Shown: positions 1-11,700 of the stretch, piece after piece
How the letters are laid out: every line of letters begins with the position of its first letter
How positions within the stretch are numbered: the first letter of the stretch is position 1
Assembly (NCBI GenBank): GCA_029449235.1
Contig: JANATG010000018.1
Location: 682,001 to 746,000, forward strand
Length of the DNA stretch: 64,000 bases
DNA from: Linnemannia schmuckeri
Lineage: Eukaryota; Mortierellomycota; Mortierellomycetes; Mortierellales; Mortierellaceae
Reading direction: 5' to 3'
Notes under the pieces: model-generated
Seen by the model: the letters and a program-made list of their open reading frames with translations, nothing else
What the model was told of the DNA's origin: nothing
Databases searched by the model: none
Made by a program: the position numbers and the translations under genes

Positions 1-159
1 CAGAATTGAGAAAATGTCGGTCATCGAAACTCGCCCATTCATCTTCCAAAGTGTCAGATCTGTCAGATTGGGCAGAGGTCCTAGTCGTCCCGGTAATGTT
101 AGTGTATCATTACTCCAGTCCTTGTTGTCGGCGTCCTCCTGGTTCTACTGAGTGCGAGT

Positions 160-680
160 ATTCATTAACAATTCAAATTTTAGCGAGAACTCGCATGTCG
201 AAGGAGGACAGTAGAAGAATAAGCTCAGTCCCAGCTGGGTGCGCCTGTTATCCTTGCATCTGATCATGAGATCCAGCGCCTTCATCTCGTTCAATCCAGC
301 GATGGTCTTACCAGGAGTTGATAACCGCAATGATCAGTGACGCGTAAGGCACTGGACTGCAAGTACCTCAGACGCGGATTGACCGAGAGTATGCAACAAA
401 GCTGTTCCAGGCTCGACTGAGGATCCTTCGCGCTGGGCAGATTATAGAGGTTGCGGTCGTCACCAGGGCACAGAATGAGCTCCACCAGGTCAGTCAACAG
501 AGGTAATGGGACCACAAGAGAGTTGGGGGGGAAGGAGGGGATCAACCGGAGGACACCAGCTCGGTAGTAATGTAGGTAGTCCTGATCCTGTAGGGTGTGG
601 GTTGGGGCAATGAAGCAATTGTATAGGAGTGCGCGTTCGTTTACTCCGAGAACCAGCCTCTTGACATGTTGAATGTTCCC
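160..680 (-). pseudogene. decayed F-box/LRR family fragment (middle part)
   Basis: The minus strand keeps pieces of the same family as the array at 38-54 kb. From about 677 downward it reads NIQHVKRLVLGVNERALLYN, matching the NVQHVRMLMIGVDELAYLYN block of the intact gene at 38.7 kb, and then a leucine-rich stretch ending in VNPRLRYL. The frame closes near 291. The next block, reading IAGLNEMKALDLMIRCKD and then SLFFYCPPSTCEFSLKF, continues in another frame between about 310 and 165 and matches the following segment of the intact proteins. The F-box N-terminus and the C-terminal half are not seen, and the remainder may lie beyond the left edge. This is a frameshifted remnant; I see no plausible intron that would repair it. 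Confidence 0.6.
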
Positions 681-1535
681 TTTGTTATCTCCAACAGCAA
701 TGGTATCCAAAGTAAGTGCTCTAAAAGCCCACCAGAACTCATATGTTGCCTGCGAAGGACCGATAGACCACCAACAAATACTATCTCGTCATCCCTATTG
801 CTGTCACTGTGCCTGTAACCTTGGTTCCTGTTGACCTTTGCATGTTATTGCTTTCACCAGACTTACAAGCACATCCCTTTCCCATACAGACAAAAAAAAC
901 ACACACCTCGTCTTGATGTTATCATTCACAAATGAATGAATGCTGGCGGCGACGAGTGAATGTCAGTTACCTTTTTTATAGCTGTGTTGCTGTTGATGCC
1001 GAAAGACGCAGGACAACGGGATGAACATGATGAATTTGCAAGAGCGGTAAGGTAATTAATGCAAGAAATGCAATCTGTATGTATGCGTGCGAAAGAATGA
1101 GAAGACAGATGTCGAATGGTTGTGCGTGAAAGAGACAACGACGGCTGGATAAAAAAAGGGGGACCCCATACGACCCAAATTGACAGACGTTTTTGTGCTG
1201 GTCACATCTGAAATTGGTGGCGCGTCGGTTACCTGTATTACATTTGAAGTCAACATCACCCTGCTTCAAAGAACTAATATATATATAATTAGGTTTTCTG
1301 ATGGAGGCTGAATAAAGCAATTACAAATGCCCGTTTTCGTCACAATTACCGCCTACTTTACATCCCCTATAGTGACCGGACCCATCGGGACGGATGGTGC
1401 GTTTATTGGCACTCTGTATACTACGTTCGTCTAGTTCGCGTTTCTCAAACACGCCACCAGCACCGTCATGAGTTGGGGCAGAACCAAGAGCGGCAGGGGC
1501 GGAGGTGGGGGCGGGAACAGCCATGGTTGGACCGG

Positions 1536-1955
1536 TCAGCCCGAGGAGGGCAACGGCAGGACAGCCATAAAGTCCTTGATAGCGATGCCTTTTAACTTTA
1601 AAGACGTCAGACCCGGCTTCTGGGAAAACAGGTAACAGAGCTGGTCCAATCTTGCTCAATAATCGTGGGCACTGGGCATCTTGTAGGGACAACGCCTCAA
1701 GATGTTAGAGCTCACAGTGAGCTGCGACAGGCGGATCATTAGAGGCAGTGTGACCAATTGATAGGTGTGGATGTCGGGCAGGGGCATCCAAGCTGGTCGA
1801 GCGGCAGGGCTGTTCGTGATGAGCGAGGTGGTCTCCTGGAAGGCAAAAACGCAGCTATAGCAGTAGGCGAACTCGTTCACTTCAAGGGCCAGTTTCCTGC
1901 CATGCTGGACGTTCCATGCAAGGGCATTGAGGGCTGAGGTGGATGCGATAATCTT
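1536..1955 (-). pseudogene. decayed F-box/LRR family fragment
   Basis: A minus-strand stretch beginning near 1950 reads ALNALAWNVQHGRKLALEVN and then PAWMPLPDIHTYQLVTLPLM, collinear with the intact genes (for example PAWLPPADVHSCQMVSLPSM in the 42.1-kb gene). After a stop near 1656 the homology goes on in another frame as LDQLCYLFSQKPGLTSLKLKG, matching QTCWLISQNPGLTSLTLSG, and stops at 1536. There is no F-box, start codon or C-terminal block. It is a broken copy lying about 0.9 kb from the fragment at 0.2-0.7 kb, and the two could be remains of separate insertions or of a small array. Confidence 0.6.
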
Positions 1956-2072
1956 GGATACGTGTGGAGTTTGTGTTCGTATCGGTCGCAAAAGATCCAA
2001 GGGCGGGATGGAGCGCGACGATTTGTTAACGAGTCCCGCCCCTCTAACACAACACGGTGGTCGTATTTTCAT

Positions 2073-2988
2073 TGATAGAGCACTGTTATCCGTCAGCCTA
2101 GAGCTAGGTATAGGATTTCTCTAGATCGCTTTAAAGTTTGGAGCTCAAGCCCCTCTCTCTCTCTCTCTCCCCAATGACCCTCTGCCCCCCATCTCCGGGA
2201 TTTTTTTTTCTTCAGTTGTCTCCGGCCGATTCTTGTTTTTGATTGCAATTGTGTCCACCACATTCTTTGTGTGCGTGTACGTGCGCGCGTGTTGGGTGAA
2301 TGAATTGTCTCTCCTTACCCTAGCATGGCGCCAGCTCTCAATTGGGCCAACAACTTCGTTCAGCGAAAAACATTGTCGTTCTCAAAGTAGTCGACCACAC
2401 TCGTGAAGATACGATACTGCTTAGGAAAAAGAAAAGAAAATACAAAAAAATCATTGGCGATTGATAAGCCTAGTAAACATCAGGCGTCGGTCCTTTGCAT
2501 TTTTTGTGCCAAGAGTGAACACAACGATGCAACATCCGAGTACCTTTGTTGTGTTTGTGTTCATGACATGGTTGATGATGTGGTGATTGACCTGAATATT
2601 CTTGGGCGTCCTGGATATAACGGTAATTGCTTTTCAATTGTACGTTCCTTTTCCCATTCCCTCCCTCCGAGAATGCTCATTGCTCTGGGGTAGGTCTCAG
2701 TCGGTGCATTAGGAATTTGTAACCTGTTTTCCGAGAAAGGCAACGCGCTGTAATTCTGCTTACTCTTGGTCTCTCCCGCCCACCCCTACAACATTTCTCT
2801 AATTGACAGACAGACGCCACCAATAATTAAAAGATCAAAAACTAATTCAAACGCAGGGGTCACATCAATCGCCCAACAAAAAAAAGTTTTTTATCTCTCA
2901 CTGCGTAAGACATGTCCAGTCCAATCGAGACCAGCTGGTTCCTGGAACTCCACAAAAGGAGAATAATGCTTACTTCCTTACCCTTCTT

Positions 2989-3029
<41 letters not shown>

Positions 3030-3259
3030 AATAAAAGGAACCCCCTTTTCCTTTTTGTTTGTTCTTTCCTTATCTTGCTTCCTTCCTGCCCGACATCAGC
3101 CTTTTCTTTCTCCTTCTCCTCTCCTCCTCTCTTCCCTTTGAATTCTTTCTCACTTCTACCTACACTTACCGTAGAAGCGTAAAAAAGTTCTTTCATCCTA
3201 CTCTCTCTCACTTCCCGCCTTAACGATCTCCTCCCCCACCTACACACAACACATACACA
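2073..3259. other. non-coding region upstream of the Δ9 desaturase
   Basis: No convincing gene is seen. It contains a CT microsatellite around 2155-2170, a run of 37 T at 2992-3028 and a C/T-rich leader (about 3050-3255) that ends in the ACACA-rich context before the desaturase ATG. The last 200 bases are probably promoter and 5' UTR of that gene. Confidence 0.5.
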
Positions 3260-4701
3260 ATGGCGACCCCTCTCCCCCCCTCGTTCACCATCCCCGCCAC
3301 AGCCACAGAAACCCGTCGGGATCCCCTCCTCCACGGTGAACTGCCTCCACTCCTCGAGGGCGGCCTCACTGTCAAGAATGTCTGGAAGAACCTGGACTGG
3401 AAGCATGTCCTCGGCCTCGGACTTACCCCCCTGATCGCCCTCTATGGACTTTTCACGACCGAGATCCAGACAAAGACTTTGATCTGGTCTATTATCTACT
3501 ACTTTGCCACCGGCCTCGGCATTACTGCCGGTAAGAGACTGATTCTACAAGGAATGCATAACTCCCCCTTCTCGATGCAGGGACGACAATATCCTAAGCT
3601 CTTTGTTCTTGCACCGCTTGAAAATGAAAAATAGGATATCATCGTCTGTGGGCTCATCGTGCATACAGCGCAGGTCCCGCAATGTCATTCATTTTGGCCT
3701 TGTTGGGCGCCGGAGCCGTCGAGGGCTCGATCAAGTGGTGGTCCCGCGGCCACCGCGCCCACCATCGTTGGACCGACACTGAGAAGGACCCTTACTCTGC
3801 CCACCGTGGTCTATTCTTCTCCCACATTGGCTGGATGCTAGTCAAGCGCCCCGGTTGGAAGATTGGCCACGCCGATGTCGACGATCTCAACAAGAGCAAG
3901 CTGGTCGTCTGGCAGCACAATAACTATACCGCCCTCGTCATCCTCATGGGCGTCGTCTTCCCTACCGCCGTCGCTGGATTAGGTTGGGGTGACTGGCGTG
4001 GAGGATATTTCTTTGCGGCGATCTTGCGTCTGGTCTTTGTTCATCATGCCACCTTCTGTGTCAACTCACTTGCCCACTGGCTCGGTGAGGGGCCCTTTGA
4101 TGATCGCCATTCCCCCCGTGATCACTTCATTACGGCTTTCGTGACCCTCGGTGAAGGTTACCACAACTTCCATCACCAGTTCCCTCAGGATTACCGTAAC
4201 GCGATTCGTTTCTACCAGTACGATCCCACAAAGTGGTTGATTGCCACCTGTGCCTTCTTTGGTTTCGCCTCCCACCTCAAGACCTTCCCCGAGAACGAGG
4301 TCCGCAAGGGCCAGCTCCAAATGATCGAGAAGCGTGTCATGGAGAAGAAGACAAAACTCCAGTGGGGAACCCCTATTGCTGAGTTGCCCATCCTGTCCTT
4401 TGAGGATTTCGAGCACGCCTGCAAGAACGACAACAAGAAGTGGATTCTTTTGGAGGGTGTCGTTTATGATGTTGCCGATTTCATGGCCGAGCACCCTGGT
4501 GGCGAGAAGTATATCAAGATGGGTATCGGCAAGGATATGACGGCAGCCTTCAACGGTGGTATGTACGATCACAGCAACGCTGCACGTAACTTGCTCAGCT
4601 TGATGCGTGTAGCCGTGGTCGAGTTTGGAGGTGAGGTCGAGGCTCAGAAGAAGAACCCTTCGGTCCCTATCTATGGAGAGCAGTACTCCAAGAACGAGTA
4701 A
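3260..4701 (+). CDS. OLE1: Δ9 acyl-CoA (stearoyl-CoA) desaturase with C-terminal cytochrome b5 domain
   Basis: Endoplasmic reticulum enzyme that introduces the Δ9 double bond into palmitoyl- and stearoyl-CoA, the first step toward oleate and the long polyunsaturated fatty acids of Mortierella. Exons 3260-3530 and 3635-4701 (104-bp intron, phase 1) give 445 residues. Three histidine boxes of the di-iron centre are visible: HRLWAH (93-98, created by the splice), HRAHH (130-134) and HNFHH (267-271). The C-terminus is a fused cytochrome b5 domain with HPGG (377-380) and the second haem histidine in YDHSN (403), so it carries its own electron donor as in fungal Ole1. Hydrophobic segments lie before box 1 and between boxes 2 and 3. 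The sequence closely resembles the M. alpina Δ9 desaturase as I know it. It ends 160 bp from the convergent WD40 gene. Confidence is very high. Confidence 0.97.
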
Positions 4702-4800
4702 AACCTACACATAGCAACCGCCCTTTCTTCATCGATATACCTTTTCTTCTTTCTTGCATATTTCTAATCGTTTCAGAGCATATTAAACCACAACTTCACC

Positions 4801-4826
4801 AAAAAAAAAAAAAAAAAAAAAAAAAA
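4801..4826. repeat. 26-nt poly(A) tract between convergent genes
   Basis: An uninterrupted run of A lies about 100 bp past the desaturase stop codon and just before the 3' end of the convergent WD40 gene. It probably falls in or at the end of the desaturase 3' UTR. It resembles the other long A/T runs scattered between genes here. Confidence 0.8.
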
Positions 4827-4861
4827 TTGTAGTGTACATGAGTGTTTATTAACGAGAGTAT

Positions 4862-7153
4862 CTATCGAAGTCGCTGAAAGATGGAAGCGGTGTTGTCATG
4901 GATGGTGTGCTGGTCCCCATCTTCAACTGGAAACCCGATACAGAACATGTCCTTGTCCAGCAATAAAAGACCCTTCCCATCAGGACACCACTTCAACGAC
5001 GACACCACAAAGTTCTCCGCGGGTACTTCAATCGCCTCCACAGCTCCACCGATCTGCTGTTGTTGTTGAGCATTACCTACTGCTACTGTAGCAGCAGTGT
5101 TTGCCCGCCAGGTATACACTCGACTTGAGCCACAACACCAGACTATCCTTGAGGGCGTAGTGGGGTCCCACCGAATCACCCGGATCGGAGACTGTTGCTG
5201 GATAATGACAATCAATCTCAGCTCTGTCATCGACCAAATCCAGAGCACGTTTGGCATACTGTCTGTAAGTCAGAAAAAAAAGCGCGATAGCCCCGTTAGA
5301 CATTTGCCAGGTATACCTTCCAATAGCCAACCATAGCATATTCCTCCTTGAGCTAGGGGAACACATACCATTTCGTGACGCGAGCAGAGTGCCGTCGCAG
5401 TTAAAGTCACACCAGCCTACACCAATCTTTGCATTGGGCTTTTGTGTATCGATGCGGATTGTTGGAAGCACCCACGCTGACTGTTCAATGACCATGGTAT
5501 CTGTGGTATGTTGAACGAGAACATGAGTTTTCTCAAAGGTAAGTTAGCCAGTGCACTGAAAGAGCAAAGATGATGATGAAATCGACCCCACAAAGAATTG
5601 TGTTCTTACATTCGATACCGCCTTGTTGTCGCACAGATCCCGTCACAGCAACAGTTGAATCAGACTCTCGCCATAGAACAGTCTTTGGTCCGTAGTGAGC
5701 GTGAGCAACATGGTTGAACTCCAAGATCGGCTTCCATGTCAAGTGATTCAAGATCCGGATCTAATACAAGGCGTTAAAAACGCAAAAAAAGATGAAAGGT
5801 GAAAAGTGAGAAAAAAACGTCAAGGTTGCCTTGAAGTTCCAATCTGCAATTAATTATTGCTCCAAATAAGACTACCTTTTGGTCATATCCTCCTAATGCT
5901 AGGAGCTTGGACTTTGGATGCCAGCAGACACTCTTGACTCCCATCCCGCCTCCTCCATGACTAAATCCAGGAAGACCCCCGCTTCCTTGACCATGAACAG
6001 GCTGTTGATGTTCGCCATCCAGTTTGACTTCATACGACCCTACACATCGACCATCCATCGAGTAGGCCGCCATCTTGAATCCCAAGTTAGGATTCTCCCA
6101 AAGGATTAAGTACCGCCCATCGGGGCTCCAAACAATGCCATCGACATCCTTGAGCCCTCCTTCGCCCTCTGCAACACCGAATGAGTGAATCGGCGGTCCG
6201 TTCCAGTAATTCTCTGTCGCGTAGATCGAGACGTAATCCCGACACTCTTTACTGTTCCGCTCGACGACAGCAAAGTATTGAAGGTCTCCTCGAACACTGT
6301 GTACATATTGTGATTGTGGTCCTGCAGCTGAAGTTGCTGTGGTCCCCAAAGTGCTGTAAGGCGGTACGGATGCAGAGGTGACGGATGATTTGGACATTGC
6401 TTTTGGGTGCTGGATCCCGTAGACTTTAGCTCCTACTTGTCGCTGAGGATTTTGCTGTTGATTTTGTTGCGCCTGTGATGATGGTGAATGTTGTGGAGCC
6501 GAGATGGAGTATGTGGGGACAGTGACGTTATGGTTTTCTAGTGACCAGATGGAGAGTCGTAGGAGGTGGTCTTCCCAGATAAGGACATGCCGAGAATCAG
6601 CACTGAATCGGACACCGCGTAGGATCTCTGCTCCTGGAGGTGTATATCCCAATGCCTTGAGCGCCTGCGCCGCCTTGGCTGCCGCAGCCTCAGCTTTCGG
6701 ACTGTGATTGTGGTTCCTATGACTTGCTCCTCCTCCAGAACCGTTGGGCGATCCGCTACCACTACCACTTCCAGAAGAACTTCCAGAAGAAACAATCCCA
6801 GGCGCGGTGATAGTAGCCTTGAACCCTTCGTTCTCGACCGAAAAGACGAGCACGGTTCCTGTGATGGGACAGGCAGCAAGGAGCATCGAGGAATCGGGGG
6901 ACCAGCCGATTTCGTTGATGGTTGGGAGTGAGTCGCGGAAGAGTCGAATCTCAATGGCGCGCATGACCTGCATGGTTGCGGCGAAACGAAAGACAATCAC
7001 TCCTCTGCCTCCTTGCTCGTGAGGCTGGATCGGTGCGGAAGGATGGAGGCGGGTGAAGCCTTCTTCGGCGAGATGGTATGAGGCGAGGTACTTGCCATTG
7101 GGTGAGTAGAGCGTTAGGAACTGTGAGTGCCTGTAGGGTTCTGTAAAGTCCAT
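4862..7153 (-). CDS. WD40-repeat protein, WRAP73/Wdr8 family
   Basis: Four exons on the minus strand: 7153-5876, 5760-5610, 5500-5369 and 5262-4862 (introns 115, 109 and 106 bp), giving 653 residues in frame to the stop at 4862. The order of blocks follows human WRAP73: N-terminal MDFTEPYRHSQFLTLYSPNG, a WSPDSSMLLAACPITG repeat, CRDYVSIYAT, IVWSPDGRYLILWE, GVKSVCWHPKSKLLALGGYDQK joined to IRILNHLTWKPILEF, then KPNAKIGVGWCDFNCDGTLL and NVLWIWSM. WRAP73/Wdr8 acts at centrosomes or, in fission yeast, at the spindle pole body in the Msd1-Wdr8-Pkl1 complex that anchors microtubule minus ends. Insertions rich in Gly/Ser (near residues 130-150) and Gln/Ser/Pro enlarge it relative to the ~460-residue human protein. 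It is divergent from the histidinol-phosphatase gene, with 258 bp between the starts. The exon 2/3 junction uses a CCACAG acceptor chosen because it keeps the frame. Confidence 0.88.
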
Positions 7154-7411
7154 TCTTTTGTGTTTCTGAGGGGAGGCGCAACGTGTCCTGTGTCCTGTTC
7201 CTGAGTTTCTGAACGTTTCCTGCTATAAAAAAAAAAAATGAAAGTGTAAATTGGTGTTGTTCGTGTTTCTTTGCAACGAGGCAAGCGCGTCGAATCTGGT
7301 CGTCGGCAGTCACAACCAAGTAGTACGAAATGACTCTTCATTATTCTGCCTCCCTCCGACAACAACAACTCCTTCTCGCTCACCTCGTCTTCCTCATTCA
7401 ACCCGCCTGCC
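7154..7411. promoter_or_regulatory. short divergent promoter region
   Basis: Only 258 bp separate the start codons of the WRAP73-like gene (leftward) and the histidinol-phosphatase gene (rightward), so both promoters and 5' UTRs must lie here. A C/T-rich leader precedes the rightward ATG. No TATA box is obvious. A poly(A) run at about 7226-7238 lies in the middle. Confidence 0.5.
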
Positions 7412-8728
7412 ATGTTCTCATTCCACTCTCATTCAGGCCAGTTCTGCATGCATGCCAAAGGCACCCTGGAGCAGGTTGTGCAGTCTGCCATAAACAGGCG
7501 CTTCACAACCTACGGTCTCTCCGAACACATGCCCCGATACAAACCCGATCAGCTCTATCCTGAGGAGGTACCATACCAATTTTTTTGCACCTTTGCGAAC
7601 ACTGCTTACACAAAGCAACTAAAAACACAAAAGACGTGGAAGAACAAAGTTAATGAAGAAGAGATGTCTCTACATATCACTATTAACGATAGTCGCACTT
7701 GACGGTGCAGGATTTGGAAAACATGTACGACCAATTCCTCCAAGAAGCCGTCCGTCTGCAATCGAAATACCAGGACCAAATCTGCCTCCTTATCGGACTC
7801 GAGACCGAATATTTCAGCCGTGACTCTATCGGACTCGTCAGGTCACTGCGCCAACCCCACCGACAGTATCAGTTGAGATCCTCGCAGGACAACTCTACAG
7901 CAGCGACAGCGACAGTGGTCGAGTTGCCACAAGTGCAGTACATTGTAGGATCACTGCACCACGTCCACGGCGTACCACTGGACTTCTCTCAGGAACTTTA
8001 CTTCAAGGCATTAGAAACTGTCGGGAACGGGTCATGGGAGACCTTGTTCCGGGAGTACTTTGATGCTCAATATGAGATGTTGCAGGGACTGGAGCCCGAG
8101 GTCGTGGGGCATCTGGATTTGGTCCGTATCTTTTTCGGAGCCATCAAAGGTTGCCATCACCACAGTCACGGTCACGGTCACGACCATGCGGTTGATGGTC
8201 AAGAGCTGAATCAGAACCGGTTGACGGAGGAGTTATGGACACTGGTCAAACGGAATGTTGACTTTGTGATTGGGTATGGAGGACTGTTTGAGCTCAACTC
8301 TCGGGCTTGGAAGAAGGGTCTCGCTGATGCCTACCCACAGCGTGATATCCTCGAGGTGAGTCTCTTTTCCTCGGCACTTGTGCCACGATAGGGTCTATCA
8401 AAGCTAGTGTACAGAAAAAGAAGTGGCTCAAATCGTTAACATAGAGCTCTCTCCTTCCTTACAGTACATCCTGTCCAAGAACGGAAGAGTAACCCTCTCC
8501 GACGACTCTCATGGCCCCGACGACGTGGGCATGTTTTACAACCCCGAATTGAAGCAGTACCTGCACCAGATGAAGATCGAACAGGTTTACTATCTGGCAC
8601 CAAACCAAACCAGGGCACAAGACGGAGTAGTCTATGAAACGAATGCTTCGACAGAGACCGGATCTTTCCAACACGTCCATGTTCGCGCCGTTCCTACGGA
8701 TTCTTTGGACTTTTACTCTTCCAAATGA
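7412..8728 (+). CDS. HIS2: histidinol-phosphatase, PHP family (fungal His2 type)
   Basis: Removes phosphate from L-histidinol phosphate in the penultimate part of histidine biosynthesis. Exons 7412-7567, 7711-8355 and 8465-8728, all phase-0 junctions, encode 354 residues, close to yeast His2 (335). PHP metal-binding motifs are visible: HSHSG (5-9), SEHMPR (38-42), the GLETEYF glutamate, GSLHHVHG, VGHLDL and SDDSHG (279-284, in the last exon). The exon-1 end YPEE and the continuation QYEML also match yeast His2. A histidine-rich insertion (HHHSHGHGHDH, residues 201-211) is not in the yeast protein. The start at 7412 is chosen because MFSFHSHSG aligns with the yeast N-terminus MHSHHSHSG. Confidence 0.94.
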
Positions 8729-11700
8729 TAGATTTTGTTACCTTCATTTTTGTATTTCGTAGAATGACCTATTTTTATCAATGTTTCGACTTTTTCAAAA
8801 AAATGTGGGTAGAAAGAGTTTTGGGGAGAGGGCCACTAAACAAGGAAACGATATCGCGTTCCATTCCGTTGTTACTGTTAGTTTTTGTTTTATTCTGGTT
8901 TGTTTTGTCTCTCGAGTGGGCAGCGATGATACGAGTTGAAGACTGGATCGATAAGAAAAAAAGAACAAACTAGAACAACAGCAACGACATGACTACCAAA
9001 AATAACCGCGCTTTTGGTCATTCGGGAATTCGCTCCTTCCAAGAAAGAGTCCGTGTGTGGCTGAATGCAACGTTAAAAGGTGATCGGGAAACTAGATGAC
9101 AACAACAATTTGTTGTTGTTGAGAAAGCGGGCGGAAAAAAAAACGAGGAAAGAAACGAAAGGAGTAGAGAAAGGGGGCGATGAGCATGGATATTAGAGTT
9201 TGTCGATTTGTTTGTTTAATATGTGTGGTGCACACGCTGAGTGACAGTGTGGGATGCAGTAGCGGGGGAAAGTGGTCAACAATAACAAAGAAACTATTTT
9301 GGACTTTCGGGCATTTGGGCATCGACACATCGCTCTTTTTTTTGGTCCTATTGCACTCACACATGGTTCAGTTCCCTTTGTCTGTCGTTAGTTATCAAGG
9401 CTCACCATCTACATTTCAAATTGTCGCTCTTATTCATCAGTCGTTCATTGACCTTTTATAGTTGTTGCCTCCTTTTTTGTTGGAAGAAGGTCACTGCCTG
9501 CCGTCCGTCCGTTTCTTTGTTGACACCCCCCCCCCCCCGAGTCATATCCACACTTTCCCTTTCACTAGAACCCACGCCAGCGTTTGTTTTCATTCCTTCG
9601 TCGTCCTTTGTCCTTTCTATCTTCCCTATTTGTTGCTCATGCGCAGTATCAGTAAACAATAAAGCACTTCTCGATCTGATGGGTACACAAACTCCAAAGC
9701 ATTTTTTATGGCACTAGATGCTCCTCCTTCGGCTTTGACGACGAGCAGCTCATACCTCCGTTCCTTGGAAGCATCTACAACTGCTCAAACCACTGTCTCA
9801 CCGGACTGTATACTCGCAGGGTTGTAAAGGTATGTAAGAGTCGACCGCAAAATTACCATCGAAAGTCCGACCGATTTTGTCTCCTGCAGAGTCATCTCAG
9901 CCTAATGCGCCCTCCTTTCTCTCCTCCTCCTTGCTCCTTACTCTCTGTCCCTTTTGTGATGTGATAATAATAATCGAACAAAGGAAAAGGAGAGATGCTT
10001 GGGAACCTTTTTTCTTCTCTACCTCAACGAGACGCTTTATAGAGAATAAGAGTGGGTGGATTCTCGGAGAAAATAACAGTTAGGTGTGTGCGTCCGTTTA
10101 CGTTCACTATGAAATTCGACAGCCCACCTTACTGCCTTTGAGGTATGTCAACCAAGCCCAGCTGTAGTGTAGAGGAAATAGAGTCAAAGAAGGGGGATAT
10201 TTCGCACGGTCCGATATTGTCGCTTTCATGCTTTCTTGAGTTAAAAAACGGAGAGAGTAGCAATCGATTAATCTTCAGCCTTCGCTCATGAAAAAAGGAC
10301 TCGGAAGAGGAAGAGTAGGTGAAGGAGGAAGTGGGGCAACGTGTGTTTGTTAGCTATGAGTTGATTTCCTTTTCTGAATCGTCCAGAAAGTTAACGGCAA
10401 GCACCACTGTACCCTTCCCCTCGTTCTCCTTTCAGCCAAAATACGTTAAGGTTTTTGTTTACATCGAAAACCGTGAACTGACTGCGGTCTCGAACCCACC
10501 CACCATCCTTTTTTCAAAGAGGTCTGACATTGTCCTTCTTCCCTTCTCTCAATTCGGGAGTGATGATAGAACGCGGCTCTCATTTTTTTTTTTTTTTTTT
10601 TTTTTGCTTTTTGAGTATCGTCGTGGTTGTGTCGCCTATGGATACACCCATCCGTCCCCCGCCACCAGACCCATCTCCCTCTCTCTGGGTCTAACTCAAC
10701 AGAATGGATCGGCCATTTGTGGTGTTGGTGTGGTGGCGAAAAGTGAGTAAAAGCAAAAAACTATCATTTGAGAGCAGTTTTTCCTACTGTACTCTTTTTT
10801 TTTTCTTATGCATTTTACTGTGTACAAGGATGGAGAATGACACGAGGTTGTTATTTGTTTGCCACTGTTTTTCCTTTCTTTTTTTCAATTGCAGAGAACA
10901 AAAAAGTGATCGAACCGAATGAGAGAACCTGTGAACGTTCCTTCTTCTGCATCCTTATTTTGTGATTGCTTGAAGATGAGGATGGGAGATTGCCACCATG
11001 ATATTATTAGTGAATAGTAAGAAAAAGTTACTTGACCCTTTATGCCCCCCCCCCCCCCCTCCTGCTGTTTGTGGAGCGAGTGAACAAGACGATAAAGCGA
11101 CCGCCATGCTTAATTGGTTCATGTTTTATTATGTTTAAATTGCGAGTTTGCATGAAAGGGAATCTCCCGTTCTCAGTTCACGAATAAATGGATATGAACG
11201 ATGTGAAGAATGACGACGGTTGGATTGCTAAAAACATCCTTTTGTTTCTCCAACATCCTTCCTTTCCCTCCCAATTGTCTCGTGGGCATTGTCACCTGTG
11301 CACATTCCTCTTTTCTTTTTCCTTTTCTTTTGTGGTGCCCGCTTGAGTGCATATGTCTCCTCACTGTGCCCTGTGTTCGAATTCAAACAACAAGAATACC
11401 CTGTCCTCTATCTTCTTGTTCTTTTCTTCTGTGGTAAACGCAAAAGGGCATGACCAACCCTCTCTGATCAGATTACAGGCAACACAGAAAGCAGTTGTCG
11501 ATGACAAAGAGAACAAGGAAATAAGAAAAAAGAATAAAGAACAGCACCCACTGCGGCAAAGTAATAAAGTTTTTGCAGTAAGAGTATGAGTGAGAGTGTT
11601 GTCGATAGGCATTGACCAGTGTATCTATCTACGAGTATATACGCTTGTGCTTGTTTTTTTTTGCTCTGTTGTTGATTTCTTTTGTGAGGGAAGGAAAGGG

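Noticed and set aside
10440..10520. Sequence resembling a tRNA T-arm (GGGTTCGAGACC on the minus strand)
   Set aside because: No matching acceptor stem, anticodon arm or D-arm could be drawn around it.
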